Shown here one piece after another: positions 1 to 7,590 of a stretch of 12,562 bases of DNA (positions are counted from its first letter, which is position 1; the number at the start of each line of letters is the position of its first letter). The stretch comes from JADGRF01 sp036382515. Lineage in GTDB: Bacteria; Myxococcota_A; Polyangia; Polyangiales; JAFGIB01. The position numbers were made by a program, and so were the translations under genes. The stretch spans positions 1-12,562 of the forward strand of contig DASVHQ010000348.1 in NCBI GenBank assembly GCA_036382515.1. The letters run 5' to 3'. Under the pieces are notes generated by a model, which saw only the letters and a list, made by a program, of their open reading frames with translations, had not been told where the DNA came from and did not search any database.

Positions 1-1149
1 GTCAGAGCAGTGCGAAGCGCTGGTCGGCACGCTGTCGGGAGCATCCGCTCCAGTCCAGACACCCACGGTTCCGCGGTACTCGCCATCGAGTTGCAGGCTG
101 ATGGGCGCAAGCGGTGTACGACCGGCGAGTAGGTCGGCAGCTTGGTCCACGATGGCGACGCCGTCTGCGCGCACCCACGGCTCGCCAGCCGACAAACGAC
201 TGGTCGCGCTCGCGCCGTTGGATGCGAGCAAGGCGATGAAGGTGCTGGAGCGCGCCGCGGCCCGAGCCTCACGCGCGCACAGCGCATCGGCGCCGGACAC
301 GCCGGCCCCGGGCACGAGCGTGCCCCGACTCAAGAACGCGAGCCGCCCAAGGCTCGGCGTGATCTTGACCGAGATCGCGTCGTCCACGCCGAGGCACAGA
401 ATGCGGCCGAGCTGCGTGCAAGTTGCGCCATCGGCGGCGGTCCACTGGTACGTGCCGCCCGACAGCGAGCCGGTACGGTAGATGATCGTCGTGTCGCTCG
501 AGGTCCAGCCTTCGCAGTCGGTGTAGTTTCCGCTGCCATAGTAAGTGCCGTCAGGTTGCGTGGCCGTGATGAGCGCGCTGTGGTCGCGCGCGAGGTCGTT
601 GCCGAGCTCGTCGAGGCGTGGAGGGTAGAGCACCTGTCCAGCGAGCAACGCGTCGCGAGAGACCGCGAACGGACGCTCGTCGGGGCGCACCCAGCCGCCA
701 ACCGCTGCAGGGATGCGAGATTTGGCGTCGGTCTGCGCGGTCGAGAGCCAGGCCACGTACGTGCCTGCGAGGCTGGCGGTGCGTGCGCTGTTGTTGCAGA
801 TCGCATCCGCCGCCGACTGTCCCCCGAAGTCGGCGGCATGCAGCGAGGAGGTCACGAACATGTAGTTCTTCAGCTCCAGCGCGACGGGCGCGGTGGGTCG
901 GTCCGGCTTGGGGTGCGCGGGGTGCCCTGCGTCGCGCGCGCCGCCCACCGTTGGCGAGGATCCGCCTGCGTCGGCGGGCGGAGTGTCTGCGGCGTCCGAT
1001 GCGGTCGTCGGTCCGCCGCTGTCCGCGGGGCTCTTGGAACGCGGCGAAGACATTCCGGTGTGACCGTCAGTGCACGCGCTCAGCGCGAGCAGCGCCGCAA
1101 GCGGACGCATGCGAGCCAACCGACGTGCCGTGCGTGCTCCCGACCGCAT
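1..1149 (-). CDS. Lipoprotein with two tandem DUF1554-like domains (C-terminus cut by window edge)
   Basis: The frame is open from an ATG at 1149 to base 1, giving 383 residues; the C-terminus lies outside the window. The N-terminus is a lipoprotein signal: an Arg-rich n-region, a short hydrophobic stretch and a consensus lipobox L23-S24-A25-C26. About 60 residues of Pro/Ala/Asp/Gly/Ser-rich linker follow. Two related modules come next. Module 1 (about 95-255) begins YMFVTSS, with AADAICNNSA, GGWVRPD, DCEGWTSSD and ILCLG, and cysteines at 118, 212, 244 and 252. Module 2 (about 268 onward) begins RLAFLSRG, with GADALCAREA, GEPWVRADG and VWTGAD. The pattern matches the DUF1554-like, collagen-trimerisation/endostatin-like modules of secreted myxobacterial and Leptospira proteins; no enzymatic role is known to me. 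An ATG at 1110 would give only 11 residues before the lipobox Cys, so 1149 is preferred. It starts 5 bases after the upstream gene stops, implying co-transcription. Neither start has a clear Shine-Dalgarno sequence. Confidence 0.85.
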   Translation of the reverse strand, partial: MRSGARTARRLARMRPLAALLALSACTDGHTGMSSPRSKSPADSGGPTTASDAADTPPADAGGSSPTVGGARDAGHPAHPKPDRPTAPVALELKNYMFVTSSLHAADFGGQSAADAICNNSARTASLAGTYVAWLSTAQTDAKSRIPAAVGGWVRPDERPFAVSRDALLAGQVLYPPRLDELGNDLARDHSALITATQPDGTYYGSGNYTDCEGWTSSDTTIIYRTGSLSGGTYQWTAADGATCTQLGRILCLGVDDAISVKITPSLGRLAFLSRGTLVPGAGVSGADALCAREARAAARSSTFIALLASNGASATSRLSAGEPWVRADGVAIVDQAADLLAGRTPLAPISLQLDGEYRGTVGVWTGADAPDSVPTSASHCSD

Positions 1150-1154
1150 CCGAC

Positions 1155-4100
1155 TCAATGCGGCGAGAGGGCGATGCCGCGGAACACCTTGGTCGTTCCG
1201 TCGACGGTGACGATCGCGGTGCCGGACTGAGCAGCGGTCCCGTTGTCCACGAACCTCACGATGTTGGCCGAGCCGTTCGTGTCGGCGGTTCCGGCAATCA
1301 ATGTGACACCCGACGTTTGGCTCGAGGTCGAGCTGGCGATGGCCACGACGCCACGGAAGTTGGCCGCAGTGGCGCCGTTCTTGGTGAACGTCGATGTAGC
1401 CTGGCTCCAGGTCGTGCCGTTGTAGGTCCACTTCTTGATGCCACCGGTGTCGTCAGCCACGAACAGCGTGTCGTTGCCAGCGACACTCGAGTTGAGGTCC
1501 AGGAACGCGTAGCCGAATGGACCGTTCGTCAGAGCGGCCGTCGGATAGCCCGGCAGCGTGGTCTCGGCTGGCGTGCCGGTCGTGGCCAGGCCCGTGCCAA
1601 CCGTGAAGATGTTCGGGTTCTTGGCCGAGCTGCAGTACAGCTGTCCCGCCACGACCGCAGGCCAGTTCGTCGCGATGGCGCTGTTCAGCTGCGTGCCGCC
1701 GGAGGCCCCGAGGGCAAGATACCAAACGCCCTTCGTGGCCGAGCCTGCTCCACCGGCCCAGAAGCCGGTGCCGTCGTTGGTCGCGGCACCACGGATGTTG
1801 TTCAGGTCGAAGCCAGTCGTGAACCGCGTCGTGCTGTTGATGGTTCCGCTGGCATCGATGCGACCGGTGATGCGGTTCACTGTGGCTACCGCCGTGCTGG
1901 CGACAGCTGCGGTGCCGGTCGGTGCGTCATAGCCGGCGAGCGCGAGGTAGTGCCCATCGCCGGACAGCGAGATGCCGCCCTCGGAGCTGGCCGTCCCTGA
2001 CATCGTCAGGATGCGGTTCGAGCCGGATACGGCGGTCGGCATCGTCAGTGTGCCCACGAGCGAGCCAGCCTGGGTGTATTCCTCGACGAAAACCGCGGTC
2101 GCGGCGCTGGTCAGCGTCGCGCCCGTACCGACCCGCACCACGCGGAACGTCGGCGCGATGCACGATCCGCTGCCGTTGCAGATCTGGCCGCTACTCTGCG
2201 AGCAGAGCGTGCCGTAGGTCGTGTTCGCGTACACCGGGGTGCTCAGGCCGCACAGGTCGTTCGTGCACTGGTTGTTGTCGTTCGGCACATCGGTGTCCTT
2301 GTTGTTGACCACGATGTTGCCCGCGCCGTCGCACTGGTTTTCCAGGCAGTCGCCGGCCGTCTGGCTCGAGGTAGCGGTCCCTGCTGCCGTGTAGCTCACG
2401 CCGCACGCACCCGAGGTGCAGGTGCGGTGCTGGCAGTCGGTGTCGACTCCCGGACAGTCGGTGCCGGTGAGGCATCCCGAGCAGCGGCCCGCGCCGTCGC
2501 AGAACTGACCGCTGCCGCAGCTCGTGCCGCCGGCCGTGTTGGAATGGCTGGGCACGCCGTTGGTGCAGACATCGCTGGTGCAGGGGTTGCCGTCGTTCGG
2601 CACGTCGCTGTCGTCGATGACCGAGACCGTGCCGCCCGAGCCGTTGCACTGGACGACGTCGCAATCGCCAGCAATCTGCGAAGAGGTCGGCGTGCCCGCG
2701 GTGGCGTAGCCGACGCTGCACGTCCCGGCGTTGCAGGTGCGGAACGAGCAGTCGGCGTCAGAGCCTGGGCAGTCGGCGGCCAGCAGGCACGACACGCAGC
2801 CGCCAGCACCATCACAGACGTTGCCGCCACTCTGCGAGCACATCGTGCCGGAGGCGAGGTTGGTGTACGTCGGCGCGCCGCTGACGCAGCTATCACCGGT
2901 GCACTGGTTGCCGTCGTTCGGGAGGTCGGTGTTGTCGGCGACGGTGACTTGGTTGCCCGAGCCGTCGCACTGCGACTTCTGGCAGTCTCCGGCGGTCTGG
3001 GTGCCGGAGGGCGTGCCCGACGCAGTCGTCGGGTTCGGGCAGCTGCCGTTGCTCGGATCACACGTGCCGGGCAGGTAGCAGCCTCCAGCCGCCACGCAGG
3101 TGACGGTGTCGCAGACGCTGGAGAAGGCGTGCGTCGGCGCGACGAAGCCGGGCAACGCTGGCGTGCCGATCGCGAACACGTAGAAGTTGTTCGGGTGGCC
3201 GGTGCTGTCGGTGATGAAGTCGTTGTCGTTGGTGACGACGAGGGTGTGGCGCCCGTCCGGCAGATCGGGACCGAAGGTGATGCCTTCGATCTTCTCCGGG
3301 AAGCTGGCACCGGCGAGGCCGTAGTCCGAAGCCAAGAGGTCCAGGAACACGGTCTTCGAGACGGGCGTCACACCGCTCGGCGTGCCCGTGGTCGGCAGCG
3401 AGGCGACGTTGCTGACGTCCGTCGCGTTGCTGATGTCGATCAAGAACAGCTTCTTGAACACGGCTGCGGCTTCACCATTGGCGTCGCGCTCGATCACCAT
3501 GAACTGGTGATCGTTGATCGCGAGCAGCTCGTTCAAGCCGTACTTCTTGTCCACCATCTGATAGAGGAACTCGCGGGTGGCGCCGGTCGAGAGCGTGATC
3601 TCGAGCATGCGGTTGTTGGTGCCGGCCTTGTTGTTGCCGGAGTCGAGTGCGCCGTCTTGGAGCAGCGGGCTCTGCATCAGCCCGTAGAGCTTGGTGCCGT
3701 CGGGGCTGAGCGCGAGGCCTTCCATGCCGCGGTTGGTGACGCGGCCGGAGGTGTTGACGGGCGGCAGCTCGTTGCCGTTCGCGTCCGTCGGGTGCGCGAT
3801 CAGGAACTTGCTGGGCACCGAGATCGAGCGCAGGCGCTTGCCGTCGTTGCCGAATTCGTAGACGTACGGACCGTATTCGTCCGACACGAACATCGTGCCC
3901 GAGGGGGTGACTCGCACACCTTCCGGATCGAGGCGCAGGCTGCCCGCGGCCGAGCCGGTCGCATCGAACGCGGAGCCGAGCCCGGTGAACTGGGCGCCGT
4001 CCTCGCGCTTGAAGGTGTCGCCACCGACCACGCGCGGCGTGACGACGCCGCCCGCGAGGGAGATCTCGATCTCGTAGTAGCGGTCGTTGTACGAGTCGAG

Positions 4101-7100
4101 GCCGTTGTTCGGGCCGCGGTCGGGCGTCGCGACGTAGAGGTTGCCGATGCCGGTGTAGCTGATGGCCGAGCCGAACGCGCCGATCTCGTTGTTCGGCGTG
4201 CCATCCTCGAGGATCCGCGGGCTGACGATCAAGCCATCCGTGGCCGTGCCGGAGATCGCACCCATGCCGTAGAGCGAGCACTGGTTGACGGCGTTGCTGC
4301 AGGCGCCGGTTTGGGCATTGCACACGCCCGCGTGACAGCGGTCGACGCCGGCTGGGCACACGGTGGCGGCACCAGCACAGGCACCCGCCGTGCACACATC
4401 GCCGTGCGTGCAGGCGTTGCCGTCGTTGCAGGCGCTGCCGTCGGTCTTGGTCGGGTTTCCGCACGTGCCGGTGAGCGAGTCGCAAGTGCCTGCGACGTGG
4501 CACTGGTCCAGAGCGGAGCACACGACGCCCGCGCAGCGATCGGTACCCTGGCAGGCGCCGCTGGTGCAGACGTCGTTGATGGTGCCCGCGTTGCCGTCGT
4601 TGCAGGCCGTGCCGTCGGATGCGGCCGGGTTGGAGCAGGTGCCGGTCTGCGCGTCGCAGCTGCCTGCCACGTGACACTGATCGGAAGCGGCGCAGGTCAC
4701 GGCCGCACACAGATCGTTGCCGGTGCAGATGCCAGCCACGCATGCGTCGCCGACAGTGGCGGCGTTGCCGTCGTTACACGCTGTGCCGTCTGCCGCCGTG
4801 GGGTTTCCGCACGCGCCGGTGTGGTAGTCGCAGGTGCCGGCCACGTGGCACTGGTCAGAACGCGCGCAGGTCACGTTCAAGCACAGGTCGACGCCGAGGC
4901 ACACGCCGCCGACGCACGCGTCACCGACGGTCGTCGGATTGCCGTCGCTGCAGAGGATGCCGTCCGCGGCCGTTGGGTTGCTGCACGCGCCCGTCTGGTG
5001 ATCGCAGCTGCCTGCCACGTGGCACGTGTCGGTCGCCGAGCAAACTACGTTGGCACAGAGATCCGTGCCCGCACATACGCCGGCGACGCACGCGTCGCTG
5101 ATCGTGCTCGCGTTGCCGTCGTCGCAGGCCGTGCCGTCCGCCACTGCCGGGTTGCTGCAGGCACCGGTCGCAGGGTCGCACATGCCGGCTGCATGGCATG
5201 GGTCCGCCGCGGCGCACGAGACGTTGGTGCACGCGCTCGAGAACGTCGGCTGCGGCGCAGCGTAGCCAGGCAGTGCTGGCGTGCCGATGGCGAAGACGTA
5301 GAAGTTGTTGGTGTTGGCGGTCAGGAAATCGTTGTCGTTGGTGACGATCAGCACGTGCCGGCCGTCCGGAAGATCGGGGCCGAACGCCAAGCCCTCGATC
5401 TTCTCGGGAAAACCCGCGCCTGCCAGGCCGTATTCGGGGGCGAGCAGATCGAGGAACGCGCTCTTTGCGACGGGCGTGACGCCGCTCGGCGTGCCCGTGG
5501 TCGGCAGCGACGCGACGCCGCTAATGTCGCTGGCGTGGCTGATGTCGATCCTGAACAGCCGCTTGAACGCAGCGCTCGTCCCGCCATTGCCATCGCGTTC
5601 GATCACCAGGAATTGGTGATCGTTGATGGCCAGTAGCTCGTTGACGCCGTACGACTTGCTGTCGAGCTGGTACAGGAACTCGCGGGTCGCGCCAGTATTC
5701 ACGTCGACCTCGAGCAGACGGTTATTCAGGCCCACGCGCGCGTTGCTGCCGTTGAGCGCACCGTCCTGGAGCAACGCGTTCTGCATTATCCCGTAGAGCT
5801 TATGGCCGTCCGGGCTGATGGCCAGACCCTCCATACCGCGGTTGCTCTGCCGGCCCTTGGTATTCGTTGGCGGCAGCTCATTCAGCGCGTCGGGCTGGTC
5901 GATCAGGAACTTGCTCGGTACGGCCAGCGCGCGCAGGCGGTCGCCGTTGGAGTTGAACTCGTAGACGAACGGTCCGTATTCGTCGGACACGAAGAACGTG
6001 CCCTGCGGACTGACCCGCACGCCCTCGGGATCCAGGCGCAGGCTGCTGGGCGAGTTGGTGGCGTCGAAGCTCGACGCCAGACCGTTGAACGGGTGGCTGG
6101 CGTCACGCTTGAGCGTTGCGCCGCCCACGACGCGCGGCGTCACCACACCGCCGGCGAGCGAGATCTCGAGCTGGTAGTAACGGTTGGTATACGAGTCGAG
6201 ACCGTTGTTCGGGCCGCGATCTGGCGTCGCGATGTACAAGTTACCGACACCCGTGTAGGTGATCGCCGAGCCGAACGCGCCGATGTTGTTGTTCGACGTC
6301 CCGTCCTCCAGCGTCCGCGGGCTCACCACCAGGCCATCATTCAACGTGGACGCCAACGCGCCCACGCCGTAGAGCGCGCACTGCTGCGGGTTGCTGCAGG
6401 CGCCGCTCGCGGGGTCACAGATGCCCGGGTGGCAGCCGTCGGTGGCGGCACAGACCACCGGACCACCACTGCTGCACACACCCGCGTTGCAGGTGTCGGC
6501 ACTCGTGCAGCCGTTGCCGTCGCTGCATGGGCTGCCGTCGGCCACTGCGGGGTTGCTGCAGACGCCGGTGCTCGGGTCACAAGCGCCTGCCGCGTGACAC
6601 TGGTCGAGCGCTGCGCACGCCACGGGGCCACCGCCCGTGCAGACGCCCGCGAGGCAGGCATCGAGCTGCGTGCAAGCGTTTCCGTCGTTGCAGGTGGTGC
6701 CGTCGATGGCTGCGCTATGCGTGCACAGCGCCGTCGCGTCACAGCTATCGTGCGTGCACGGGTCGCCGTCGTCACACTGCGCGGGGTCACAGTGGCGGAT
6801 CGCCAGCACGAGCTGCGGCGACGTCGCCGACTCACGTGAAGCAAACTCGCCACGCTCACCAGCCGTGCCGCCCTCGATCATCCAGCCGAACGAGCTCTGT
6901 CCGGCCACGATGCTCCGCACGTCGCCGGCGAGCTCGGCACGCATCGAGCCGCTGATGGTGGCCGGTATGGCGGTGTTAGCACTGGCGGGCAGCGCCCACG
7001 GATTGGGCCCCGCACCCATGGACCACTGGGCGCTGCCGGCGCAGTCGGCGACGGTGTTGCTCGGGTCGGTGTCGTTCGCGCAGTTCCAGGTTGCGCCGCT

Positions 7101-7508
7101 CTCGCTCCAGGCTTGCGTCAGTTTGTAGACCTGGGCACTGCGCGGCGTGCGGCGTAGCAAGTTGGTGACCAGGTGCAGCTCCAACTGTGCGCTGGTCACA
7201 TAGTCCCGTGGTCCGACAGCGCTGCGGATGGCAGCCGCGTCGAAGTCGATCAACGTGCGGTTGAGGTCGAGCACGCTGCCGCTTCCGCCGTTGGTGTTCG
7301 GTGCGCTCGCTCGCACGGCGGTGTCTCGGCTCGCCAACAACGTGACCGTATTGCTCAACGCCGCAGTGGTGTCTGCGGGCGGCCGTGCGACCGGCTCGTG
7401 AGGTGAGCTTGGCGAGCTCCCGGTCGACTCGCAACCGAGCGCGAGCAGCAAGCCTGCAAGCACGAGCTTGCACAGATGCAACGACCGAATGGCTGACGGT
7501 TTCTTCAT
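1155..7508 (-). CDS. Giant modular lipoprotein with two phytase-like esterase domains and Cys-rich repeat blocks
   Basis: This encodes 2117 residues. Residues 1-26 form a lipoprotein signal (MKKPSA start, lipobox-like A-L-G-C26). Residues 53-238 resemble a DNRLRE/CBM96-type domain (RDTAVRASAPNTN, VYKLTQAWSESGATW, GEFASRESATSPQLVLA). Residues 240-376 are Cys-rich block 1. Residues 377-760 are phytase-like domain 1 (ATPDRGPNNGLDS, DPEGVRVS, SDEYGPFVYEF, NRGMEGLAISPDG, PEKIEGLAFGPDLPDG, TNDNDF), matching the 'esterase-like activity of phytase' family. Residues 758-1047 are five 58-residue 8-Cys modules. Residues 1077-1466 are phytase-like domain 2. Residues 1498-1786 are three roughly 106-residue Cys-rich repeats, the third truncated. 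Residues 1787-2117 are a propeller-like domain (EGGISLSGDGHYLALAGYD, LFVADDTGGIKKWTYNGTTW) found in bacterial secreted proteins of unknown function. The likely site is the outer-membrane surface. The ATG at 7508 fits the signal peptide, but its Shine-Dalgarno sequence is weak. Phosphate-ester hydrolysis is inferred only from family membership. A terminator is not evident; the next gene follows after 5 bases. Confidence 0.93.
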   Translation of the reverse strand: MKKPSAIRSLHLCKLVLAGLLLALGCESTGSSPSSPHEPVARPPADTTAALSNTVTLLASRDTAVRASAPNTNGGSGSVLDLNRTLIDFDAAAIRSAVGPRDYVTSAQLELHLVTNLLRRTPRSAQVYKLTQAWSESGATWNCANDTDPSNTVADCAGSAQWSMGAGPNPWALPASANTAIPATISGSMRAELAGDVRSIVAGQSSFGWMIEGGTAGERGEFASRESATSPQLVLAIRHCDPAQCDDGDPCTHDSCDATALCTHSAAIDGTTCNDGNACTQLDACLAGVCTGGGPVACAALDQCHAAGACDPSTGVCSNPAVADGSPCSDGNGCTSADTCNAGVCSSGGPVVCAATDGCHPGICDPASGACSNPQQCALYGVGALASTLNDGLVVSPRTLEDGTSNNNIGAFGSAITYTGVGNLYIATPDRGPNNGLDSYTNRYYQLEISLAGGVVTPRVVGGATLKRDASHPFNGLASSFDATNSPSSLRLDPEGVRVSPQGTFFVSDEYGPFVYEFNSNGDRLRALAVPSKFLIDQPDALNELPPTNTKGRQSNRGMEGLAISPDGHKLYGIMQNALLQDGALNGSNARVGLNNRLLEVDVNTGATREFLYQLDSKSYGVNELLAINDHQFLVIERDGNGGTSAAFKRLFRIDISHASDISGVASLPTTGTPSGVTPVAKSAFLDLLAPEYGLAGAGFPEKIEGLAFGPDLPDGRHVLIVTNDNDFLTANTNNFYVFAIGTPALPGYAAPQPTFSSACTNVSCAAADPCHAAGMCDPATGACSNPAVADGTACDDGNASTISDACVAGVCAGTDLCANVVCSATDTCHVAGSCDHQTGACSNPTAADGILCSDGNPTTVGDACVGGVCLGVDLCLNVTCARSDQCHVAGTCDYHTGACGNPTAADGTACNDGNAATVGDACVAGICTGNDLCAAVTCAASDQCHVAGSCDAQTGTCSNPAASDGTACNDGNAGTINDVCTSGACQGTDRCAGVVCSALDQCHVAGTCDSLTGTCGNPTKTDGSACNDGNACTHGDVCTAGACAGAATVCPAGVDRCHAGVCNAQTGACSNAVNQCSLYGMGAISGTATDGLIVSPRILEDGTPNNEIGAFGSAISYTGIGNLYVATPDRGPNNGLDSYNDRYYEIEISLAGGVVTPRVVGGDTFKREDGAQFTGLGSAFDATGSAAGSLRLDPEGVRVTPSGTMFVSDEYGPYVYEFGNDGKRLRSISVPSKFLIAHPTDANGNELPPVNTSGRVTNRGMEGLALSPDGTKLYGLMQSPLLQDGALDSGNNKAGTNNRMLEITLSTGATREFLYQMVDKKYGLNELLAINDHQFMVIERDANGEAAAVFKKLFLIDISNATDVSNVASLPTTGTPSGVTPVSKTVFLDLLASDYGLAGASFPEKIEGITFGPDLPDGRHTLVVTNDNDFITDSTGHPNNFYVFAIGTPALPGFVAPTHAFSSVCDTVTCVAAGGCYLPGTCDPSNGSCPNPTTASGTPSGTQTAGDCQKSQCDGSGNQVTVADNTDLPNDGNQCTGDSCVSGAPTYTNLASGTMCSQSGGNVCDGAGGCVSCLLAADCPGSDADCSFRTCNAGTCSVGYATAGTPTSSQIAGDCDVVQCNGSGGTVSVIDDSDVPNDGNPCTSDVCTNGVPSHSNTAGGTSCGSGQFCDGAGRCSGCLTGTDCPGVDTDCQHRTCTSGACGVSYTAAGTATSSQTAGDCLENQCDGAGNIVVNNKDTDVPNDNNQCTNDLCGLSTPVYANTTYGTLCSQSSGQICNGSGSCIAPTFRVVRVGTGATLTSAATAVFVEEYTQAGSLVGTLTMPTAVSGSNRILTMSGTASSEGGISLSGDGHYLALAGYDAPTGTAAVASTAVATVNRITGRIDASGTINSTTRFTTGFDLNNIRGAATNDGTGFWAGGAGSATKGVWYLALGASGGTQLNSAIATNWPAVVAGQLYCSSAKNPNIFTVGTGLATTGTPAETTLPGYPTAALTNGPFGYAFLDLNSSVAGNDTLFVADDTGGIKKWTYNGTTWSQATSTFTKNGATAANFRGVVAIASSTSSQTSGVTLIAGTADTNGSANIVRFVDNGTAAQSGTAIVTVDGTTKVFRGIALSPH
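2151..3017 (-). repeat. Three ~106-residue Cys-rich protein repeats (third partial)
   Basis: Within the giant lipoprotein, residues 1498-1604, 1605-1709 and 1710-1786 are tandem copies. Each opens with GT-x-x-(S/G)-x-Q-x-AGDC, continues with QC(D/N)G-x-G, then D-(L/V)-PND-x-N-x-CT and G-x-x-C-x-x-G. The first two copies finish with a DCPG-x-D-x-DC-x-x-RTC segment. The third stops after CNGSGSCIAP, where the propeller-like domain begins. Such repeats recur in myxobacterial secreted proteins and probably form disulfide-stabilised stalk segments. Confidence 0.85.
3120..4280 (-). repeat. Phytase-like domain, copy 2 of an intragenic duplication
   Basis: This codes for residues 1077 to about 1463 of the giant lipoprotein. 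By eye it is roughly 70% identical in protein to the copy at 5238-6380, with long unbroken matches such as GTPSGVTPV and FGPDLPDGRH. It is a few residues longer, mainly from HPTDANGN in place of the shorter QPDALN and from STGHPNNF near the end. All family hallmark segments (DRGPNNG, DPEGVRV, SDEYGP, RGMEGLA, KIEG, NDNDF) are kept, so both copies could be functional. Confidence 0.88.
4368..5237 (-). repeat. Five tandem 174-base (58-residue) 8-Cys modules
   Basis: This spans residues 758-1047 of the giant lipoprotein. The consensus is D-(L/R)-C-x-x-V-x-C, then (D/T)-x-CHVAG-(S/T)-C, TG-x-C-x-NP, DG-x-x-C-x-DGN and DxC-x-x-(G)-x-C. Cysteines fall at module positions 3, 8, 14, 20, 27, 38, 50 and 55, an even number suited to four disulfides. 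Copies keep the exact 58-residue period with no indels, which indicates recent expansion. Two less regular modules of the same type lie N-terminal to phytase-like domain 1 (about 6381-6791). Confidence 0.9.
5238..6380 (-). repeat. Phytase-like domain, copy 1 of an intragenic duplication
   Basis: This codes for residues 377 to about 757 of the giant lipoprotein. It opens CALYGVGAL and closes with FAIGTPALPG shortly before the next Cys-rich module, exactly as in the copy at 3120-4280, displaced by about 2.1 kb. The domain has no internal cysteine; C377 and C760 flank it. The signature segments of the phytase-like esterase family are intact. Confidence 0.88.
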
Positions 7509-7573
7509 GGCGTTCGGATCCCGGGCGCTAGTTGAGTTGCGGTCTGTGCAAGAGCCGGAAGCAAGGCGCCGTG

Positions 7574-7590
7574 CGCGCGCTCAGCGCGCG
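7574..7590 (-). terminator. GC-only hairpin spanning the stop codon of the FG-GAP gene
   Basis: A perfect 7-base inverted repeat (cgcgcgc/gcgcgcg) has a three-base loop that is exactly the TGA stop (7581-7583) of the FG-GAP gene. No T-run follows on the minus strand, so it is not a classical intrinsic terminator. It could instead pause transcription or protect the 3' end, or it may simply reflect local GC richness. The next gene starts 66 bases further on, so readthrough is possible. Confidence 0.3.

Noticed and set aside
330..839. A 169-codon minus-strand frame
   Set aside because: It overlaps the DUF1554-like lipoprotein in another frame, is rich in Arg/Ser/Thr/Ala and has no motif; the overlapping frame has a lipobox and conserved modules.
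142..2000. Plus-strand open frames at 142-1230 and 618-2000
   Set aside because: They lie opposite the DUF1554-like lipoprotein and the end of the giant gene, are Arg-rich, and resemble no family; they are typical antisense shadows of high-GC genes.
4368..5237. Regular 174-base repeats as a possible CRISPR or non-coding repeat array
   Set aside because: The period is an exact multiple of three, the frame stays open, and the similarity follows the protein motif; there are no unique spacers between short identical repeats.
2427..5636. A 1069-codon open frame on the plus strand opposite the Cys-rich and phytase-like regions
   Set aside because: It is antisense to a clearly conserved coding region, has a low-complexity Arg/Val/Ala/Gly composition, no recognisable motif, and is explained by the repetitive GC-rich codon pattern of the true gene.
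4400..6700. Recurring gttgccgtcgttgca-like words as a possible DNA uptake or binding site
   Set aside because: Each instance encodes the CNDGN core of the Cys-rich module in the same frame, so the protein repeat accounts for it.
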